Of a stretch of 64,000 bases of DNA, positions 61,857 to 64,000 are shown one piece after another (positions within the stretch are counted from its first letter, which is position 1; the number at the start of each line of letters is the position of its first letter). The stretch comes from Lantana camara (taxonomy: Eukaryota; Streptophyta; Magnoliopsida; Lamiales; Verbenaceae): NCBI GenBank assembly GCA_037501455.1, contig CM074858.1, positions 36,639,001 to 36,703,000 of the forward strand, given 5' to 3'. The notes under the pieces were generated by a model. The model worked only from the letters and a program-made list of their open reading frames with translations, did not search any database and had not been told where the DNA came from. Made by a program: the position numbers and the translations under genes.

Positions 61857-63166
61857 CACTACAAGAAAATTGTCAATTTCCGACGGAATCAAGTCCGTCG
61901 GAAAATTATTATTTTCCGACGGAATTTGCTGAAAACATATAAAAATAAAAATAAAAATTTACCGACAAAAAGTCCGTCGGTAATCCGTCGGAAAAATTTA
62001 CCGACGAAAAGTCCGTTGGTAATTCCGTCGGAAAATAATAAACTTTATAATTATTTCTATATTTTAAAACCGGAAAATTATAAAGTTTCGGAATGAAAGC
62101 CGTCGGAAAATTATAAAGTTTCCGACAGAAAAATCGACTGTTTTCCGACGGGAATTGCTAAAAACATATTAAAATAAAAATAAAATTTTCCGATGGAATT
62201 TCCGTCGGTAATCTGTCGGAAATGCAAAAATAAAATTCAACAAAGCTTCGAAAAATAAAATTCAACAAAGCTTCCGACGGACTATTCCGCCGGTAATTCC
62301 GTCGGAAACTATTAAATTTAAATAAATAAATTTTTTGCTAATTACTAATTTTATTTTTAAATGTACAAATATCTTATAATGTAACTTATAATTAATATAT
62401 TAATTTTAGAAAGACTTCTTATTATCATACTCTATATATTTTCAATAGATCGGAGAACTCTTAATTCTAATGCGTTTTATTTTCATTTGAATAAGTATTT
62501 TTTAAAATTTTCAATAAATATGATTATATTTAATTCATATAATCATATATTTAAAATTTTATATTTTAAATTAATAACAAAAAGTATTTAAATAGTTATT
62601 TGAAATAAGTATATAAATATATTTAATGACATAATATTAATAAGAGGTAAGTTATCCAAGTTGGTAAGGGACTCACCATTCTTCCTTGGAGACCCGAGTT
62701 CGAATCCCTACGTGCGTAATAATCGCGAGAATTAATTCTCGCATTGGTTGGCTCGCCGAGCTTTAAGCTCGTCTCGTGGCTCGTGTGACGTGTTGGTGTG
62801 GCTTGTTTCCGGGGTGGTTCGGGTCTCACAAATGAATTTTTTTTTTAGTTTATTTTTTTTTATTCTATTTTCGATGGAATACCGATGGAAAATTCCATCG
62901 GAAATAATTTTTTTAATTTTTTGGATTAATATTTTCCTACAGATTTTTCGACGGACTGTCCGTCGGAAAATATATTTTCCGAGGGATTTCTGATGAATTT
63001 TCCATCGGAAAGTCCTTTATTATTTTTTACATTTAGCTAAGATTTTCGTCGGAAAGCCGTCGGTAATCCATCGGTAAATTTTTCCGAGGACTATTTATGC
63101 GACAACAGTCATCCGTCGGAAATCCGTCGAAAAATTACATCGGAAATTGACAGTTTTCTTGTAGTG
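61857..63166. mobile_element. Non-autonomous CACTA (En/Spm-type) DNA transposon
   Basis: Terminal inverted repeats CACTACAAGAAAA(T/C)TGTCA match at both ends, with the 3-bp duplication TGT (61854-61856 and 63167-63169). Subterminal CCGTCGGAAA-type words repeat in both orientations across both arms, the expected transposase-binding architecture. Length is 1310 bp and no transposase frame is present, so it depends on an autonomous CACTA elsewhere. The centre holds a SINE-like insertion. Confidence 0.95.
62642..62863 (+). mobile_element. tRNA-derived SINE-like insertion inside the CACTA element
   Basis: A GC-richer block stands out from the AT-rich core. It has a tRNA-like A-box region (AGTTATCCAAGTTGGTAAGG, about 62651-62670), a perfect B-box GTTCGAATCCC at 62698-62708, a unique body and a T-rich 3' end (62836-62861). 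A standard tRNA cloverleaf is not evident. Ends are approximate and I could not find target duplications. Confidence 0.7.
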
Positions 63167-63757
63167 TGTACTTGTGGGCCCAATTTAACCATACCCAAGC
63201 CTTAACCCTTGGTTTATATGACCATAATTCAGCTCTCTATCTTCCCTACCTATCCATTTCGAACCACACACCCCCAAGAGAAGGAAAAAGCTGCTGATCC
63301 ATGGAGAAAGAGAAACCCTCATCCATGTCTTATGTTTTTGGAGCCAAAACTCTTCCATACTTCATCAACTCTTCAAGGTATGTATATTTTCGAATTCTCC
63401 ATGATTATATGATGAATTTGATCCATGAATTGCATGCTTTAATTGAGATTTAATTTGAGTTTGGGGCTATGCATGAATAGGAAGGGTCAGAGGTCATTTC
63501 TTGCTTCCATGCCTTAGCTTGAGTTTGGGGCTGTTTTGGTGCTCAAAAGTTGATTATATGAACTTGTTTTACTTCCTTTTTGATACATGATACTTGTTAG
63601 ATGAGTTATGGATGAATTTCCTTTGAAACCGAATTGTTGAGTTTTAAGCTTGGAAAACTGCTGCAAATATGCTCCCCTTTCAACCGAACTGCTGTAAGAA
63701 TTTATGCTTGGTTTGATGACTTCTTGAGCTCCATTTCTTGTTAAATTGCATGAACAT

Positions 63758-64000
63758 TGTAGCACCCCTTACACGTGGAGGTGCCACACCCCCGCACTAT
63801 AGATCAATTCACATACGAAATGGTCGATCCGTACATGAACCAACCTATAGCGAACGGGTGACAATGCAATACCAACAAGCTAGGCGGGAACTAAACTATA
63901 CATGCAATAAAAGGTAGCGGAAGCACCGAATCATTCATCAGTAAGAGTAACATATATCTATCAATACATTATCATTTCTTGCATATTGTTGATCAAAATC
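63758..64000 (-). mobile_element. B-family LTR (U5 end, runs off the window)
   Basis: TGTAGCACCCCTTACACGTG onwards is the reverse complement of the B LTR 3' end, including the CCTATAG/CTATAGG hairpin and GCTAGGCGGG. It interrupts H2. It may be a full second B element or a solo LTR. Confidence 0.85.

Larger units (their letters stand above)
61309..63757 (+). mobile_element. LTR H2, 5' portion (plus strand)
   Basis: It starts TGTAACATCCCGCTCG, as in H (minus strand at 11242). A CACTA element splits it. It contains a donor match TTCAAG|GTATGT at 63377/63378. Its distance from LTR start to donor, less the CACTA, is about 760 bases, close to that in H (about 750). At 63758 a B-family LTR interrupts it. 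Confidence 0.7.

Noticed and set aside
62642..62720. A functional tRNA gene
   Set aside because: The A- and B-boxes are tRNA-like but no acceptor stem or anticodon arm pairs convincingly, and a T-rich tail follows, as in SINEs.

Overview
This window is plant repeat DNA. I find no host gene, tRNA or rRNA gene. It is almost entirely nested LTR retrotransposons of the Ty3/Gypsy superfamily, mostly chromodomain-carrying (chromovirus, Tekay/Del-like) elements with long LTRs of 2.6-4.1 kb. The evidence for a flowering plant, probably a eudicot, is the gag-protease-RT-RNaseH-integrase-chromodomain order, initiator-Met-tRNA primer sites, a CACTACAAGAAAA-type CACTA transposon, a TRIM and a tRNA-derived SINE. 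The species cannot be read from the sequence.

Layout, left to right. A minus-strand LTR end (N, 1-1407) sits in the 3' LTR of a gag-only element F (minus, 1408-9066). F interrupts a minus-strand LTR H (9067-11242), which lies in a plus-strand LTR fragment M (11243-12238), which lies in an LTR fragment E (12239-12720, resuming at 46578). E is split by LTR K (plus, 12721-46577). K holds three more insertions: B (13605-22030, complete, no coding capacity, TSD TCAAA), A (22457-36984, complete and young, intact gag-pol, TSD AGTTA) and C (37581-46075, minus, heavily decayed, one LTR mostly deleted). After E come the 3' end of an F-like element G (about 46881-49478) with a 462-bp TRIM in its LTR, then a minus-strand LTR L (49479-61308) split by element D (49817-59758, plus, complete but with broken reading frames, TSD TAACC). 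Last come a plus-strand LTR H2 (61309-63757) carrying a non-autonomous CACTA element with a SINE-like insert, and the edge of a B-family LTR (63758-64000).

How the pieces relate. A is the only element with an uninterrupted gag-pol. It also carries an extra 226-residue reading frame between primer site and gag. D and C have readable but broken gag-pol. B and F lack pol yet keep primer sites, polypurine tracts and a 5' leader resembling that of D and C, so they look like elements mobilised in trans. Judged by LTR divergence, A is youngest, then B, then D; F and C are older.

The most interesting signal is not a gene. Across diverged families the same positions carry stem-loops, several with paired base changes that keep the stem: just 5' of the polypurine tract, just 3' of the primer site (GNRA-type loop), in the R-like region and near the LTR 3' end. 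Each LTR family also has its own array of GC-rich imperfect palindromes just downstream of a strong 5' splice-site match, and an AG acceptor abuts the gag start in four elements. This suggests structured, possibly spliced, long-leader retrotransposon RNAs. All of this was read by eye; no alignment, folding or database search was run.
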